Origin: Acetobacteraceae bacterium
GTDB taxonomy: Bacteria > Pseudomonadota > Alphaproteobacteria > Acetobacterales > Acetobacteraceae
Reading direction: 5' to 3'
Assembly: GCA_030039695.1 (NCBI GenBank)
Contig: JASHVB010000762.1
Coordinates: forward strand, 1-7,139
DNA length: 7,139 nucleotides
The notes beneath the pieces were generated by a model. It was not told the DNA's origin, searched no databases, and saw only the letters and a program-made list of their open reading frames with translations. Shown here piece after piece: positions 5,503 to 7,139 of the stretch; within the stretch, counting starts at the first letter, position 1, and each line of letters opens with the position of its first letter. Made by a program: the position numbers and the translations under genes.

Positions 5503-6787
5503 ATGCCTCGGATGGCGACGCCGCTCAGTGCAGCGAAGGTGAAGACAGCGAAACCTGGACGCTATTTCGACGGCGATGGACTCGTGTTGCTGGTCAGGCG
5601 ACCAAAGCCGAAGCCCGGTAAGCCACAACAGCCTGACCGTGCCTTCTGGCTGCTCAGGTTTTCGAGTAACGGCAAAGTGCGTGAGATGGGGCTCGAGCGT
5701 GCGCGGCCACAACGCCGTCACACTGGCTGACGCTCGGGATAAGGCGCGGCCACTGCGCGATGAGGTGCGCGACAAGAAGGATCCGCTCGATGAGCGCGAA
5801 GCTGCTGCGACGCGTGCGAAAGCCGCCGCTGCGCAAGCTGCTGCCGGTGCGGTAACGTTTCGCACGGCGGCGAAGGCATACATCCAAGCGCACGAGGCAG
5901 GTCGGCGCCATGATCGGCATCGTCGCCAGTGGCGCCAGTCTCTCGATGATTACGTGCTGCCCGTGATCGGTGATCTGCCAGTCGGAGCGATCGAAACGGG
6001 CCACATCACGCGGATTCTTGAGCCAATCTGGACCGAGAAAAACGAAACCGCGACACGCGTGCGCGGTCGCATCGAGCTGGTCCTTGATTACTCGAAGGTG
6101 CACGGCTGGCGCACCGGCGAGAATCCGGCACGCTGGCGGGGCCATCTGCAGAACGTGCTGCCGCGTCCGGCTAAGGTGCGCCGCGGCGGCCATTTCGCTG
6201 CCATCGATTGGCAAAGCATGGGCGCATTCATGGAGAAGCTGCGCTCTGACGGAAGCATGAGCGCCCTGGCGCTTGAGTTCGCAATCCTGACGGCCTGCCG
6301 AACAAACGAAGTCCTCGGTGCCAGGCGGGACGAGATCGACACAAAGGCCCACGTCTGGACCATCCCCGAGGGCACGCGGACCAAGAATCACAACGAGTTG
6401 CGTGTGCCGCTTTCGACTGCCGCTGCTGAAGTCATCGAGAAGGCCCGGCGGCTTTCCGGAGACGGCGACTACATTTTCGCAGGTGAGCGCGCACACAAGC
6501 TGGGCGAGAAGGCTATGTTCTTGCTACTGAACGGCATCGCCGCCGACGCTACGGTCCACGGCACGTCTCGCGCCACGTTCAAGACCTGGGCCGCTGAAAC
6601 GGGACGCCCGGCCGATGTCACTGAGGCTGCGCTGAACCACACGCAGGGCAAGCTGAACGAGGCATATCAGCGCGGTGACTTGCTCGAGCGCAGGCGCGTG
6701 CTGATGCAGGCATGGTCCGACTTCTGCTCAAAGCCGCGGCCGGCGGATGGGGACAATGTCGTTGAGCTGCGGAGTTCTGCCGCATAA
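5503..6787 (+). pseudogene. P4-type tyrosine recombinase/integrase, frameshifted
   Basis: A site-specific recombinase of the P4/DUF4102 integrase family. ATG 5503, preceded by AGGGA seven bases away, opens the N-terminal arm-binding domain (LSAAKVKTAKPGRYFDGDGL, ending REMGL). This frame then runs into TGA at 5728-5730 after 75 codons. Matching sequence resumes in the next frame from about 5696 (SVRGHNAVTLADARDKA) and continues to TAA 6785-6787, so one base is extra or two are missing between about 5689 and 5698; a usual MGLGS-like reading would fit a two-base loss. Downstream parts look intact: core-binding region (TFRTAAKAYI to NPARW, about 5855-6135) and catalytic domain with Arg at 6299 (TACRTNEVLGAR), Lys at 6383, His at 6557 and Arg at 6569 (VHGTSRATFKTW), His at 6638 and nucleophile Tyr at 6665 (NEAYQRGDLLERRR). 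A length near 428 codons is normal for the family. As read, no full-length enzyme is made; sequencing error is an alternative. Confidence 0.85.
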
Positions 6788-6894
6788 CGCCTATATTACC
6801 GATCGGCGCGGCTAGGGCGACGGCCCGAAAACTTGGCTTCCTCACCAAGCTGCCGCGCTGACCTTCTGAGGAATGCGCTCGAGGAGGCGTACGA

Positions 6895-7139
6895 ATGGCA
6901 GACGATAACGACTGGTGGCGCACCCCAGAGCGACCCGGGGCGCCACAACTGGTTCGCATTCCGGCCGGCGAATATTGGGCGCGCTCGGCGTCGCGCAAGC
7001 AAATAGCAGCACATCGCGCCACGTGGCTGACCGGGAGAGCGCCGGCGCCAGAGGGGGATGCATCTTTGCTCGCCGCCGTGCGGTGGCCACCACCAGCCGA
7101 GACTGAGTTTCTTTCTGCGTCAGAGGTGCTCGCGTGGAT
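6895..7139 (+). CDS. Hypothetical protein downstream of integrase (partial, N-terminal)
   Basis: ATG 6895 is preceded by GAGGAGG at 6881-6887, seven bases away, the strongest ribosome-binding site on the plus strand here. The frame stays open for 81 codons to the right edge. The product begins MADDNDWWRTPERPGAPQLV and is rich in tryptophan, proline and alanine, with no signal peptide or membrane segment. The last visible stretch, TEFLSASEVLAW (70-81), might be the beginning of a helix-turn-helix like those of AlpA/excisionase regulators often found beside P4-type integrases, but too little is visible to say. It lies 107 bases after the integrase stop on the same strand and is probably part of the same mobile element. 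Function unknown. Confidence 0.6.
   Translation, partial: MADDNDWWRTPERPGAPQLVRIPAGEYWARSASRKQIAAHRATWLTGRAPAPEGDASLLAAVRWPPPAETEFLSASEVLAW

Noticed and set aside
5680..5730. Programmed ribosomal frameshifting in the integrase
   Set aside because: No recognised slippery site or stimulatory structure is evident, and P4-type integrases are not known to need one; mutation or sequence error is simpler.
5654..6496. A 280-codon minus-strand frame opposite the integrase
   Set aside because: It opposes a clear tyrosine recombinase and its translation has no family features.
5467..6794. CGCCTAT at 5467-5473 and 6788-6794 flanking the integrase, considered as attachment repeats
   Set aside because: Seven bases is too short to be significant in 7 kb, and an island should extend well past the integrase.
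1..7139. CRISPR arrays, rRNA, tRNA, riboswitches or defence-system genes
   Set aside because: None was seen on either strand by eye.

Overview
The window reads as GC-rich proteobacterial chromosome ending in the start of an integrated element. The organism cannot be named from the sequence. An alphaproteobacterium is a fair guess, from the N-formylglutamate amidohydrolase type, the P4-type integrase and the GTCATTGCG-type intergenic repeats, but this is inference. All protein calls come from reading translations and recognising family motifs; no search was run.

Layout. Positions 1-326 (minus) hold the N-terminal third or so of an N-formylglutamate amidohydrolase-family enzyme running off the left edge. 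Positions 339-445 hold a composite inverted-repeat element next to its start, followed by about 350 bases without a credible gene. A two-gene plus-strand operon follows: a ten-helix EamA/DMT transporter (801-1724) and a YbfF-like alpha/beta hydrolase (1721-2497), joined by an ATGA stop/start overlap. A second ATGA at the hydrolase end opens a 49-codon frame that ends early and continues in another frame, probably a decayed third gene (2494-2743). A classical short-chain dehydrogenase on the minus strand (2868-3683) converges on it.

The dehydrogenase is transcribed divergently from an aconitase X (DUF521) catalytic subunit (3862-5103). A second long imperfect inverted repeat (3724-3793) lies between them. 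The aconitase X has no DUF126 small subunit beside it and departs from the remembered family consensus at two motifs.

After about 400 bases without a gene, which include a 10-bp-phased series of TTCGC motifs (5359-5467), comes a P4-type tyrosine recombinase (5503-6787). Its recognised catalytic residues are all present, but the reading frame is broken near codon 64. A small unrecognised gene with a strong ribosome-binding site begins at 6895 and leaves the right edge. The integrase points right, so any island probably extends beyond the window.

No new multi-gene system is evident. The most interesting items are the atypical orphan aconitase X, the phased TTCGC series before the integrase, the frameshifted integrase, and the two palindromic elements in the two divergent intergenic regions.
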